Assembly: GCF_037969875.1 (NCBI RefSeq)
Contig: NZ_CP150218.1
Span: 5,332,001 to 5,396,000 of the forward strand
Direction of reading: 5' to 3'
From: Paenibacillus sp. FSL R7-0337
GTDB taxonomy: Bacteria > Bacillota > Bacilli > Paenibacillales > Paenibacillaceae
DNA length: 64,000 bases
The position numbers and the translations under genes are program-made. A model generated the notes under the pieces. That model ran no database searches. It had not been told where the DNA came from and saw nothing but the letters and a program-made list of their open reading frames with translations. This document shows, piece after piece, positions 39,211 to 47,828 of the stretch (position 1 is its first letter; every line of letters begins with the position of its first letter).

Positions 39211-39906
39211 ATGAAAAAAGCACAACCTCAAATCTCGGAGGACCGGATTCTGGAAGCTTCATGGGAGCTTCTTAAGGAGGGGGGCATCGAGAAATTCAGT
39301 ATGCGGCGGCTGGCGGAACGGCTGGGAATTCAGGCTCCCTCGCTGTATTGGTATTTCAAGAGCAAGCAGAACCTTTACCAGCGGCTGGCCAACCACATCT
39401 CCAGAGTCATTCTGGAGGAGCACCGCCCGGAGGGCGACTGGAAGGAACAATTGACAGGATTTGCGGTAACGGTACGGAGCGTGCTCAGCCGGTATTCCTG
39501 TTCCACCCAACTTATGATGATGACACTGCCCCACGAGCCGGACATTATCCGGTTCAACAACCGGATGCTGCACTGCGTGGAATCCACGCCGCTTGAGGAG
39601 GCGCAGAAGGTGCAGGTGGTCACAACACTGGTGAACTTCGTGTTCTTCTTCGTGCTGGACGATTATGAGCATGAGCGAAATGTCGCTATGATGGCTAAGG
39701 AACAACAGGAGCCTCCGGGTGAGGAACTGCTTCGCCTGATGGAATCGATGAGCGATAAGGAGGTTGGGTTGTTCCGCAGGATGTTCAAGAACGGACTGTT
39801 CGAGCTGCTGGGGACTGACGGGGCCTTTGAATTCGGACTGAGGCTGATTCTGCTCGGGACGGAGCAGGTGATTAAGGAGCATGAAGAGCAGCATAAGCAG
39901 AAGTAA
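39211..39906 (+). CDS. TetR-family transcriptional repressor
   Basis: 231 aa. N-terminal helix-turn-helix (about 8-55: EDRILEASWELLKEGGIEKF, SMRRLAERLGIQAPSLYWYF, KSKQNLYQRLA) with the usual YWYFKSK ending. The C-terminal ligand domain (about 60-215) is class-specific and only loosely like TetR_C. It would repress the divergent MATE gene and itself by binding the 39108-39128 palindrome. At the gene end AAGCAGAAGT is repeated three times (about 39896-39915), a small tandem repeat. Confidence 0.93.
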   Translation: MKKAQPQISEDRILEASWELLKEGGIEKFSMRRLAERLGIQAPSLYWYFKSKQNLYQRLANHISRVILEEHRPEGDWKEQLTGFAVTVRSVLSRYSCSTQLMMMTLPHEPDIIRFNNRMLHCVESTPLEEAQKVQVVTTLVNFVFFFVLDDYEHERNVAMMAKEQQEPPGEELLRLMESMSDKEVGLFRRMFKNGLFELLGTDGAFEFGLRLILLGTEQVIKEHEEQHKQK

Positions 39907-40046
39907 GCAGAAGTAAGCGCAGGGGAAGATAACAAAAATAACAAATGATACATTGGTGACTGGGGCTTAATATAGGGGGGCATGTGTTTGAGGGGTTCGA
40001 TGAGATGTTTGTTTTGTTTGTATTGTAGCTACCTTGAATATTGTTA

Positions 40047-40075
40047 TTGCTAACATTATTATAACAAAATATAAT
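40047..40075 (+). promoter_or_regulatory. Promoter of the beta-mannosidase gene
   Basis: TTGCTA (40047-40052), 17-bp spacer, TATAAT (40070-40075), in AT-rich DNA 48 bases before the start codon. Confidence 0.65.
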
Positions 40076-40122
40076 TAGGGTAGCTAAGCGCCGAAATGCG
40101 CAAAAACAGTATAGGAGGAACT

Positions 40123-42726
40123 ATGAAACAACTACAAATCGACCTGTCGAACTGGGAGTTCAGAGCCTGCGGAGATGATGAATGGCTTACGGCTGTGGTA
40201 CCGGGAACGGTGCATACGGATCTGCTGCGCAATGGCGTTATCGATCAGCCCTTCTATGGAACGAATGAACATGAGCTGCAATGGATTGATAAAAAGGACT
40301 GGGAATACAGAACCGGATTTGTATTAGAAGAGGCATGGCAGACGCTGGCGGTAACTGAGCTGGTGTTCGCCGGGCTGGATACGTATGCCGATGTGTATGT
40401 GAACGGGGTGCATGCCTTGTCCGCAGACAATATGTTCCTGTCCTGGACCGTGAATGTGAAGGGGCTGCTGCGGACAGGTAAGAATGAGCTCCACATCGTC
40501 TTCCGCTCGGTGGTGACTGAGGATCTGCCGAAGCTGGCGGCGCTGGGCTACGCGCTGCCTGCGCCGAATGACCAGTCTGAGTTAGGTGGTCTTCAGGAGC
40601 AGCGGATCAGTGTATTTGCCCGCAAAGCGCCGTATCATTACGGCTGGGACTGGGGCCCGCGATTTCTGACCAGCGGAATCTGGCGGGAAGCTATGCTGAC
40701 GGGCCGTAACGTTGCGGCGATAGAGGATCTGTACATTCGCCAGCATGCAGTGAATGAGCAGGAGGCCCGGCTGACGGCCGTGATTGAAGCGGATGCACCG
40801 GAAGCATGGAACGGAATGCTGCGCGTGAGCACTGAAGGGCAGGAATGGATGAAGGCGGTTACGCTCGTTCCGGGCAAGCAGACGATAGAGCTTGAGCTGG
40901 TGATTGACCGCCCGCGCCTGTGGTGGTGCAACGGCCTGGGCACGCCGGAGCTGTACCATTTCCGTGCAGAGCTGCTGCAAGAAGCGCAGGCTGTAGCGGT
41001 ATCGGAGGCAACGACGGGGCTTCGGGAAATGAAGCTGGTGCGTAAGCCGGATGCGCAGGGGGCGTCGTTCCATTTTGAGCTGAACGGGGTGCCGGTCTTC
41101 GCCAAGGGTGCTAATCATATCCCGAACGACAGCTTTATTACAGAGGTTACGGAAGAACGTTACCGCCATGAGATTGCCACAGCCGTGGAATCCAATATGA
41201 ATATGCTGCGGGTGTGGGGCGGCGGATTCTATGAAGAAGAAGTATTCTACCGGCTGTGTGATGAATACGGGCTGCTGGTCTGGCAGGACTTCATGTTCGC
41301 CTGCAGCATGTACCCGGGGGATGAGGCGTTCCTGAATAATGTCCGCGCAGAAGCGGTATATAATGTCCGCAGGTTGCGGAACCACCCTTGTATCGCGCTC
41401 TGGTGCGGGAACAATGAGATTGACTCGGCCTGGTCGCAGTATGAGGAGTACATGGGCTGGGGCTGGAAGGAGAAGCTGAATGCTGAGATCCGGGAGACTC
41501 TCTGGCGGGCTTACGAAGAGATTTTCCACCGGATTCTGCCGGAAGCCGTGGCCGCGAACCATCCGGGTATGGACTACTGGCCGTCCTCGCCGCTGCGCGA
41601 GCTTACCGGCGGTCAGGATCAGCATGCCACGCGAATTAAGGGCGACGGGGATGTTCACTATTGGGGCGTCTGGCACGCCAAGGAGCCGTTCGAGAACTAT
41701 AATCTCAAGGTGGGCCGCTTCATGAGCGAATACGGCTTCCAGTCCTTCCCGGAGCTGAGGTCGGTGCTGAGCTATGCAGAGGAAGCAGAGCTGGCGCTGG
41801 AATCGAAGGTAATGCTGGCTCATCAGAAGAATGGAGCGGGCAATCAGCTGATTAAGGAGTATATGGATATGTACCTGCCGCAGCCGAAGGATTTCCGGGG
41901 CTTCCTGTACATGAGCCAGGTGCTTCAGGCCGAGGCGATCCGCATGGCTATGGAGAGTCACCGCCGCAACAAGCCTTATTGCATGGGCACGCTGTACTGG
42001 CAGATGAATGACTGCTGGCCGGTTGCCTCCTGGGCGGGCATGGATTATTACGGGCGCTGGAAGGCGCTGCAATATACGGTGCGCCGCAGCTTCCAGGAGG
42101 TGCTGCTGTCTGTAGACAGCACGGACGGGGAGAGCGTCAAGGTCTATGGGGTGTCTGACCGGAGGGAAGCCTTGGACGCAGAGCTGGTGCTGCGGCTGCA
42201 TGATATCAGCGGCGTACTGCTGCGTGAGTGGTCGCAGCCGGTAACCCTTGCTGCGGATTCGTCAGCTGTGATCTTCACGCTGCCGCTGGCCGAAGTGCTG
42301 GAGGGCCGCGAGCCGGCTAGTGTGCTGCTGGTGGCCTCGCTGCTGGAGAGCGGGCAGATCGTGGAGCAGGGGACAGAGGCAAGGCAGGTGCAGGAACAAG
42401 GACCGGAGACAAGGCAAGTGCTGGAGCGCAAGGAGCATTACTTCGCGGCTGCCAAGGATATTCCGCTAAGCCAGCCGGTTATCACGGTGACAGAGGTACC
42501 GGGAAGCGGCGGGCAGAGCTTCACGCTGAGCAGCGATGTGCTGGCGCGGGGGGTTCATCTGACTGTAGAAGAAGAGGGCATCTTCTCCGATAATTACTTC
42601 GATCTGCTGCCGGGCGAGCCGAAGACGGTGGAGTTCTCGCTTAGAAGCAGCGGCAATGGAGGGGGCGACTTCATTCCGGCAGCTCCGACGGGGCTTGTGA
42701 TCCGCTCGATGGCGGATTATATCTAA
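40123..42726 (+). CDS. Beta-mannosidase, GH2 family
   Basis: 867 aa from ATG 40123, 4 bases after AGGAGG; an upstream ATG at 40096 has no site. It removes terminal beta-linked mannose from oligosaccharides. Order: sugar-binding jelly roll (about 1-190, WEFRACGDDEWLTAVVPGTV), Ig-like domain, and the TIM barrel with acid/base Glu432 in LWCGNNEIDSAW and nucleophile Glu536 in FMSEYGFQSFPE. No signal peptide, so it works on imported sugars in the cytosol. A short internal duplication (EQGTEARQV, EQGPETRQV, about 755-780) lies near the C-terminal beta domain. No manno-oligosaccharide transporter is adjacent. Confidence 0.94.
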   Translation: MKQLQIDLSNWEFRACGDDEWLTAVVPGTVHTDLLRNGVIDQPFYGTNEHELQWIDKKDWEYRTGFVLEEAWQTLAVTELVFAGLDTYADVYVNGVHALSADNMFLSWTVNVKGLLRTGKNELHIVFRSVVTEDLPKLAALGYALPAPNDQSELGGLQEQRISVFARKAPYHYGWDWGPRFLTSGIWREAMLTGRNVAAIEDLYIRQHAVNEQEARLTAVIEADAPEAWNGMLRVSTEGQEWMKAVTLVPGKQTIELELVIDRPRLWWCNGLGTPELYHFRAELLQEAQAVAVSEATTGLREMKLVRKPDAQGASFHFELNGVPVFAKGANHIPNDSFITEVTEERYRHEIATAVESNMNMLRVWGGGFYEEEVFYRLCDEYGLLVWQDFMFACSMYPGDEAFLNNVRAEAVYNVRRLRNHPCIALWCGNNEIDSAWSQYEEYMGWGWKEKLNAEIRETLWRAYEEIFHRILPEAVAANHPGMDYWPSSPLRELTGGQDQHATRIKGDGDVHYWGVWHAKEPFENYNLKVGRFMSEYGFQSFPELRSVLSYAEEAELALESKVMLAHQKNGAGNQLIKEYMDMYLPQPKDFRGFLYMSQVLQAEAIRMAMESHRRNKPYCMGTLYWQMNDCWPVASWAGMDYYGRWKALQYTVRRSFQEVLLSVDSTDGESVKVYGVSDRREALDAELVLRLHDISGVLLREWSQPVTLAADSSAVIFTLPLAEVLEGREPASVLLVASLLESGQIVEQGTEARQVQEQGPETRQVLERKEHYFAAAKDIPLSQPVITVTEVPGSGGQSFTLSSDVLARGVHLTVEEEGIFSDNYFDLLPGEPKTVEFSLRSSGNGGGDFIPAAPTGLVIRSMADYI

Positions 42727-43117
42727 TCAAGAACTCTCACGCAGATGCAGACACTTCCGCAACCGTGGACTTGCCCGCAACTATGATTCCGCTGCAGCCG
42801 GGATTCCTCTGCAGCGGGGATTCCTCTGCAGCGGGGATTCACCTCTGGAGCCGTGGCTCCCCTCACCCACAGCCGGCTTGCGGACTGACATGAACTTATT
42901 TGCTCATAAACTAATCTGATTTCTGTTCTTGCGGACTCAGAAGACCTTATTGTCTTACGGGCTGGCCGTTTCAAGGTGAAATTGCACGAATAGGGGCCCC
43001 TGAGTCCGAATGATAGTGAAAATCGGCTATTTAAGCCGGATAGCGGATTCTCAGTCCGCCATGAGCTGGGCATCATGCTTGGGTATATGGACATTATGAT
43101 TCAGTATCATCCAACAA
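42727..43117. repeat. Intergenic repeats with 50-51 bp spacing
   Basis: No gene visible. Near the left, three copies of CTGCAGCGGGGATTCC-like units (about 42790-42842). Then GCGGACTGA (42880), GCGGACTCA (42931), and inverted TGAGTCCG (43001) and TCAGTCCGC (43051): spacing 51 bp in the direct pair and 50 bp in the inverted pair. The outermost words are exact 9-bp complements, so the whole is a large imperfect inverted repeat. Confidence 0.65.
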
Positions 43118-43153
43118 ACAGCGGTCCTCCAATGACGGGGGACCGCTGTTTTT
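43118..43153. terminator. Bidirectional terminator
   Basis: AACAGCGGTCC pairs with GGACCGCTGTT, with A and T tracts on both sides. It can end the DsbA-like gene (minus strand) and read-through from the left. Confidence 0.85.
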
Positions 43154-43169
43154 GAATACCCAGCCGTCT

Positions 43170-44087
43170 TCAGGCCGGTTCGATGAACATCTCACCCAGA
43201 ATCTGCCGGGTGCGGTAAGCATGCGCAGGAAGCGCATCGGCGGTGAAGGCCTCCACCTCATCCTGCCCGATATCGTACATGGCCTCGATTTCTCTGGAGA
43301 AGAGAAGATGTCCTCCGGCCAGCAGCTCCGGCATAGCCGGTAGAGCAGCAGGAGCAAGAGGCTCAGGGATAAGCTGCTGCAAGGCGTCCACGTAGTTTTG
43401 CAGGGTACGGGACCCGACGAGCTTGATGCCTTGGTTCTCTTCATTGACCATGACAAGGGTCGGGAAGCCGCGTACGCCGAGCTGGGCTACCTTCTGGAAA
43501 TCCTCCTCCAGCAGTTCCTGTGCCGCTTCCAGTCCTGCGGCCTGAACGATGTCATCGCCCGGTAATCCCAGACTATTCACAATATCCGTGAGTACCTCGT
43601 CTTCCCCGATATTCCGGTTGAAGACGAAGACGGCTTCTCTCGCGCTCCGCAAGTAGGCCAGCTCCTTCCCCGGATGTCTCTGCTGGATAACCTTGAATAC
43701 TCTGGAGGGCGGATAAGAGGACATAATCGGATTGTGGAGCCATAGGGTGCCGTCAATAGGCATGCGGTAATGCTCTCCGACTTCCTTCCAGTGCCCCGCT
43801 ACATCGGCTGGCTGCTGTATTCCATTCGCCTTGTCAGCAAAGCCATTCCAACCCGCTAATAACCCGCCCATTAGAGGCTGTAGTTCAAAGTACTTGCCAT
43901 ATTGCTGAATAAACCGGTTCAGGGTAGGCTCGATGGCCCAGCAGTGTGAACAGATCGGATCTGTCGCATAATAGAGAGTAACTTTGGGCTGCGGCTGCGG
44001 ATTGAAATCTATAATTTGCGTATGCTCCTCGTCGCTGACCCCGCATACACCTGTCTTCAGATCACAGATCATAGGATTTGTATTCAT
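43170..44087 (-). CDS. DsbA/FrnE-family thioredoxin-fold protein
   Basis: 305 aa. The thioredoxin-like active site is C46-S-H-C49 in TDPICSHCWAIEP, followed by a long helical insert and the cis-Pro loop (GVRGFPTLVMVNEE, about 205-218). No signal peptide, so it is cytosolic. It resembles the DsbA/FrnE group that includes SpxH/YjbH, the ClpXP adaptor, but whether it acts as an oxidoreductase, isomerase or adaptor cannot be told. It is divergent from an HxlR regulator, which probably controls it in response to thiol or electrophile stress. Confidence 0.85.
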   Translation of the reverse strand: MNTNPMICDLKTGVCGVSDEEHTQIIDFNPQPQPKVTLYYATDPICSHCWAIEPTLNRFIQQYGKYFELQPLMGGLLAGWNGFADKANGIQQPADVAGHWKEVGEHYRMPIDGTLWLHNPIMSSYPPSRVFKVIQQRHPGKELAYLRSAREAVFVFNRNIGEDEVLTDIVNSLGLPGDDIVQAAGLEAAQELLEEDFQKVAQLGVRGFPTLVMVNEENQGIKLVGSRTLQNYVDALQQLIPEPLAPAALPAMPELLAGGHLLFSREIEAMYDIGQDEVEAFTADALPAHAYRTRQILGEMFIEPA

Positions 44088-44112
44088 AGCTGTTTACCTC
44101 ACTTTCTTTTTT

Positions 44113-44155
44113 ATAGTATGATTATAATATCTGGAATAATATTAACAAGTACTAT
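44113..44155. promoter_or_regulatory. Possible HxlR operator
   Basis: ATAGTA (44113-44118) and TACTAT (44150-44155) are inverted arms in the AT-rich gap between the DsbA-like and HxlR genes, reminiscent of YodB-type boxes. The long spacer makes this tentative. Confidence 0.4.
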
Positions 44156-44202
44156 TGTTTTTAATACCTGGTATATTTAATATACTGATGGAGGAATCCC
44201 CA

Positions 44203-44547
44203 ATGAAATATGAGGTCGACTTAACGCAGATGTGCCCCGCCACCTTTGCTTTTCATGTCATCAGCGGGAAGTGGAATCTGCCTATCCTTGCTTTACTGAG
44301 CGAAGAGGGGCCGATCCGGTATAACGAGCTAAAAAGAAGGCTGAACGGCATCACCGGAACCACGTTAACGAACTGTCTCAAGGATCTTATCGACCACGGG
44401 ATTATCCATCGTGAGCAATATCATGAGGTGCCTCCGCGCGTCGAATATTCGCTGACCCCCTCCGGGCAGGAGCTGGTCCCGTTAATTGAAGAGATCGTAG
44501 CTTGGGGAGCCAAAAACATTTATGTCCCGGGAGCAGGAAAGGCATAG
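44203..44547 (+). CDS. HxlR-family transcriptional regulator
   Basis: 114 aa from ATG 44203, after GGAGG; an in-frame ATG 48 bases upstream has no site. The winged helix is typical: HVISGKWNLPILALLSEEGP, RYNELKRRLNGITGTTLTNC, LKDLIDHGIIHREQYHEVPP, RVEYSLTPSGQEL. Cys10 in TQMCPATFAF is at the place where thiol-sensing YodB-type members have the redox cysteine, and a second Cys lies at about 61. Likely a redox-controlled repressor of the divergent DsbA-like gene. Confidence 0.9.
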   Translation: MKYEVDLTQMCPATFAFHVISGKWNLPILALLSEEGPIRYNELKRRLNGITGTTLTNCLKDLIDHGIIHREQYHEVPPRVEYSLTPSGQELVPLIEEIVAWGAKNIYVPGAGKA

Positions 44548-44668
44548 GAATATTTTCCCCGTGAATCGGTTGTCTCCGGTTGACTTGCGTATGGCCCGCC
44601 CCTATGATGATAAATAATATGTAACATTAACGCTCGCACAATGCCCGCATACAGAGGAGAGAAACAGC

Positions 44669-45163
44669 ATGGCTATGGAGATTGAACGCAAATTCCTGCT
44701 GCCGGAATACCCGGAGCGGCTGATTGAAGAAGGACAGCTGAAGGTGCTGACCCGTCACAGTATTGACCAGACCTATCTTGCGATTGAGGACGGGCAGGAG
44801 CTGCGGGTGCGAAAGATCACGGATCTGGACACGGGTGAGGTAACTTACACGCATACGTTCAAGGATGGCAAGGGCATCAGCCGCCAGGAGATTGAATATT
44901 CCATTTCCGCAGGCTTGTATAACCAGATGATTGAGGCTGTGAAGGCGATCCCGTTGGTCAAAACCCGCATTACAGGCGTATGGAACGACACTACGGTGGA
45001 GATTGATCTCTACACCCAGCTGGAGCTTACGGTGCTTGAGGTTGAGTTCGATTCGCTGGAGGAGGCGGAAGGCTTCGCTGCCCCGGAATGGTTCGGCCTG
45101 GATGTCAGCACAGAGAAGAAGTACAGTAACAAAACCGTCTGGAAAGAGCTTCAGGGCAAATAG
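44669..45163 (+). CDS. CYTH-domain protein (triphosphate tunnel enzyme)
   Basis: 164 aa, one CYTH domain. The hallmark EIERKFLLP is at residues 4-12, with RVRKI, THTFKDGKGISRQEIEY and alternating charged strands forming the tunnel (VEIDLYTQLELTVLEVEFDS). Such enzymes hydrolyse inorganic triphosphate or related phosphates with a metal; adenylate cyclase activity is less likely for this length. ATG after AGAGGAGAG. No partner gene. Confidence 0.9.
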   Translation: MAMEIERKFLLPEYPERLIEEGQLKVLTRHSIDQTYLAIEDGQELRVRKITDLDTGEVTYTHTFKDGKGISRQEIEYSISAGLYNQMIEAVKAIPLVKTRITGVWNDTTVEIDLYTQLELTVLEVEFDSLEEAEGFAAPEWFGLDVSTEKKYSNKTVWKELQGK

Positions 45164-45182
45164 GCCTGGTGAGCTTTTATCT

Positions 45183-45280
45183 AAAGATAAGAATTTGTAT
45201 GCTTCGCGCTAAAATTATCCTTATCTTTCTCGCCGAAACGGTACCGTCCTTTAAAAAGATGGCAATGCCGTTTCCACTTG
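45183..45280 (+). repeat. Nested-hairpin repeat, copy 3 of 5
   Basis: Same order as copy 2. The inner stem here is CCGTC/GATGG: the G-to-A change leaves a G-U pair in RNA, so the fold is kept. Outer stem GAAACGG/CCGTTTC is perfect. It lies between the CYTH and threonine synthase genes. Confidence 0.85.
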
Positions 45281-45360
45281 TGCGGAATCAGCGGACTTTA
45301 ACGCGTAAACGTGGTACTATGTACAGTAAATAAAGAGGGGTTCAGGAGGATGAGACGGGT

Positions 45361-46749
45361 ATGGAGTATATAAGCACAAGAGGCAAGGTAGCGGCCAGAG
45401 GCTTTATTGATACAGTTCTGATGGGGCTGGCGGATGACGGCGGGTTGATGGTGCCGGCTGAGATTCCGGTGATTTCCCCGGAGAAGCTGGAGGAATGGAG
45501 AAGCCTGAGCTTTCAGGAGCTGTTCCTTGAGATTTTCTCCTACTATACCAATGACGAAATTCCTTATGAAGATCTGCGCTCGATGGTCTACACCAGCTAT
45601 GGCAACTTCCGCGCTCCGGAAGTTACGCCGCTGCACCGGGTGAACGATTCTCTATACGTGCTGGAGCTGTTCCATGGGCCGACGTTTGCCTTCAAGGATG
45701 TGGCGCTGCAGTTCATGGGCGAGCTGTATTCCTATATTGCCAAGGTGCGCGGTGAGATCATCCATATTCTCGGGGCTACCTCCGGCGATACCGGAGCGGC
45801 TGCGATTCAAGGAGTGCGCGGCAAAGAAGGGATCAAGATCTGTATCCTTCATCCGCACGGCAAGGTCAGCAAGGTACAGGAACTGCAAATGACCACCGTA
45901 GATGACAGCAACGTGCTGAATCTGTCTGTAGAAGGCAACTTCGACGATTGCCAGAAGATTATCAAGGAGCTGTTCGCCGATCTCGACTTCAAGGGACGGT
46001 ATCACCTGCGGGCAATTAACTCCATTAACTTCGTGCGCATTCTGGCGCAGACGGTCTATTATTTCCATGCTTATCTGCAGCTTCCGGGAAGCGATCAGAA
46101 GAAGGTCAACATCAGCGTGCCTTCGGGTAACTTCGGTAATATTTTCTCAGGCTACCTGGCGCAGAAAATGGGTCTGCCGATCCACAAGCTGATCATCGCC
46201 ACCAATGAGAACAACATCCTCGAACGGTTCGTGGTTACCGGTGAATACAAGCCGGGCAGCTTCACGGGCACCTACAGCCCGTCAATGGATATCCAGGTGG
46301 CGAGCAACTTTGAGCGCTATCTGTATTATCTGCTGGATGAGGATGCAGAGAAGCTGTCCGGGTACATGGCAGCCTTGCAGAGTGAGGGCGCAATTAAGGT
46401 GGAGGGCGAACTGCTGGCCCGGGTACAGGCGGATTTCTCCGCGCTGGGCGTGAAGAACGCACAGTGTCTGGAGATCATCAGCAAGTACCAGCAGGAATCC
46501 GGCTATCTGCTCGACCCGCATACGGCATGTGGCGTAGCCGCTTACGAGAAGTTCAGTGCGCCGGATGAGATAAGCATTGCTTACGCTACAGCGCATCCGG
46601 CCAAGTTCGACGAGGCGATTGCCTTGACCGGCATCAAGCAGGAGTTCCCGGCGCCGATCGCCGCCCTGTTCGAGCTGCCGCAGCATCAGGTCGTGGTCGA
46701 TCATGACAAGGCGGAGATTGTGCGCCAGCTTGTGGCTTTTTACGGATAA
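45361..46749 (+). CDS. thrC: Threonine synthase
   Basis: 462 aa, the long form that keeps an N-terminal extension (MEYISTRGKVAARGF, like yeast and E. coli enzymes), unlike the 350-aa form common in Bacillus. It converts O-phosphohomoserine to threonine. The pyridoxal phosphate lysine is K112 in HGPTFAFKDVALQFMG; the phosphate-binding loop is GATSGDTGAAAIQGV (about 140) and VPSGNFGNIFSGYL (about 257). ATG, 11 bases after AGGAGG. No hom or thrB beside it; a terminator follows. Confidence 0.95.
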   Translation: MEYISTRGKVAARGFIDTVLMGLADDGGLMVPAEIPVISPEKLEEWRSLSFQELFLEIFSYYTNDEIPYEDLRSMVYTSYGNFRAPEVTPLHRVNDSLYVLELFHGPTFAFKDVALQFMGELYSYIAKVRGEIIHILGATSGDTGAAAIQGVRGKEGIKICILHPHGKVSKVQELQMTTVDDSNVLNLSVEGNFDDCQKIIKELFADLDFKGRYHLRAINSINFVRILAQTVYYFHAYLQLPGSDQKKVNISVPSGNFGNIFSGYLAQKMGLPIHKLIIATNENNILERFVVTGEYKPGSFTGTYSPSMDIQVASNFERYLYYLLDEDAEKLSGYMAALQSEGAIKVEGELLARVQADFSALGVKNAQCLEIISKYQQESGYLLDPHTACGVAAYEKFSAPDEISIAYATAHPAKFDEAIALTGIKQEFPAPIAALFELPQHQVVVDHDKAEIVRQLVAFYG

Positions 46750-46789
46750 AATAGCGAGCCGGGGCCAGACTGGCCCGTCCGCATTATGA

Positions 46790-46825
46790 AGACAGCCCCC
46801 GCCGGGATGAGCGGGGGCTGTTTGC
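46790..46825 (+). terminator. Terminator of thrC
   Basis: ACAGCCCCCGC pairs perfectly with GCGGGGGCTGT around CGGGATGA, followed by TTG. The T tract is short. Confidence 0.75.
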
Positions 46826-46948
46826 TGTCGCTCGTATTGTGGGACACTGGATAGTGGGCGCACTGTTCGCTGTCGCTCGTATTGTGGGACACTGGATAGT
46901 GGGCGCACTGTTCGCTGTCGCTCGTATTGTGGGACACTGAATAGTACG
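46821..46948. repeat. 45-bp tandem repeat, about 2.8 copies
   Basis: The unit begins GCTGTCGCTCGTATTGTGGG, then ACACTGGATAGTGGGCGCAC and TGTTC. Starts are at 46824, 46869 and 46914, exactly 45 bp apart, with few changes. On the minus strand it gives an open frame of a 15-residue repeat (SHNTSDSEQCAHYPV), but there is no ribosome binding site and it runs into the thrC terminator. Confidence 0.85.
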
Positions 46949-47060
46949 CTCCGCTGTCCTCTCGTAGCGCATCAGTTGTGAATCTGTGAGAAGGATGTTA
47001 ACTAATTGCTTACTGAGGGGTTTGTGTACCTTTTTGAAGGTGCGAGTGGGTAAATGCTTA

Positions 47061-47350
47061 AATGCAATCTGTACAACTAAATCGCCTGATTTGCCACTAA
47101 ATTTCTGTTTAGCTGTATTTGGTGCAATTAAAAAATCTCTATAACTGCGTTCTCGCCCATTCGGGTGATTGCATTATGTGCAATAGAAAGTCTCCAAAAC
47201 ACCTCGAAAATCGCTTCTATTGTATTTGATACAGCAGATTTATGGGAGAAGGCCTGCTACAGGCTCAAACTGCTAATTTTATTGTACGAAATACAGCAGA
47301 ATGGCAAAACGGGGGCTTTACACGCGATTCTATTGTACGAAGTACAATTG
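47061..47350. repeat. Phased dyad array 2
   Basis: Six dyad motifs of form TGYA-N5-TRCA in the 1079-bp gap after thrC (46750-47828), where no gene is visible. Right arms at 47072, 47123, 47179, 47230, 47292 and 47343: spacing 51, 56, 51, 62 and 51 bp, i.e. three pairs at 51 bp. Examples: TTGTA-CGAAA-TACAG, TTGTA-TTTGA-TACAG, TTGCA-TTATG-TGCAA. Confidence 0.75.
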
Positions 47351-47367
47351 CAGGCTCGGCTGTTAAA

Positions 47368-47520
47368 GTTAATGCAAGGCTAGTTGGAGTGGAATGGCTC
47401 TGTTGAAGTTAATGCAAGGCTAGTGGAGTGGAATGGCTCGGTGGGAGTTAATGCAAGGTTCGTTGAAGTAGAATGGCTCCACTGTGGGGTATGATTCTGC
47501 CTGGGGTTAATGCATGGATT
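47368..47520. repeat. 40-bp tandem repeat
   Basis: GTTAATGCAAGGCTAGT then GGAGTGGAATGGCTC, starting at 47368, 47408 and 47447, with a degenerate fourth unit at 47506. It lies directly after dyad array 2 in the same gap. Confidence 0.8.
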
Positions 47521-47706
47521 CCAGGAGGTAACGGCTGGATCAATGGTCTCATAGTCTGAGAGGTGTTGGCCGAATGAAGGTGAATTCTGTGCTTATCCTC
47601 AGGTGCTTTTTTTCACAAGCAAAATCTAGCGGAATTTGTCGGAAATTACGGTATATAAGTGGACATACCTATCATGGAATGAGAAAATAGCAGGTATAGC
47701 TGACAT

Positions 47707-47797
47707 TTCAAGTGGACACGGCTTTGCCATCCTTTTAGAGGACGCTACCGTTTCGGCAAGAAATAGAAGGATAATGTATAACGTGAACATATAAATT
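47707..47797 (-). repeat. Nested-hairpin repeat, copy 5 of 5 (reversed)
   Basis: On the minus strand the order is the same as in copy 2. Inner stem CGTCC/GGATG keeps a G-U pair; the outer stem has one mismatch (GAAACGG with CCGTGTC). It ends about 30 bases before the start of the oxidoreductase gene on the plus strand, so it lies in its promoter or 5' leader. Confidence 0.82.
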
Positions 47798-47828
47798 CTA
47801 TATATTTTGAAAAAGGACGGGATCATTC

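Noticed and set aside
40582..42201. 539-aa minus-strand frame in the beta-mannosidase gene
   Set aside because: Shadow frame; the plus-strand protein has catalytic motifs and a strong ribosome binding site.
45281..45360. T-box or threonine attenuator before thrC
   Set aside because: No T-box sequence, no specifier hairpin, and no antiterminator in the short leader after the repeat.
46740..46937. Repeat-peptide gene (SHNTSDSEQCAHYPV units)
   Set aside because: It has no ribosome binding site, starts inside the 45-bp tandem repeat, and ends past the thrC terminator.
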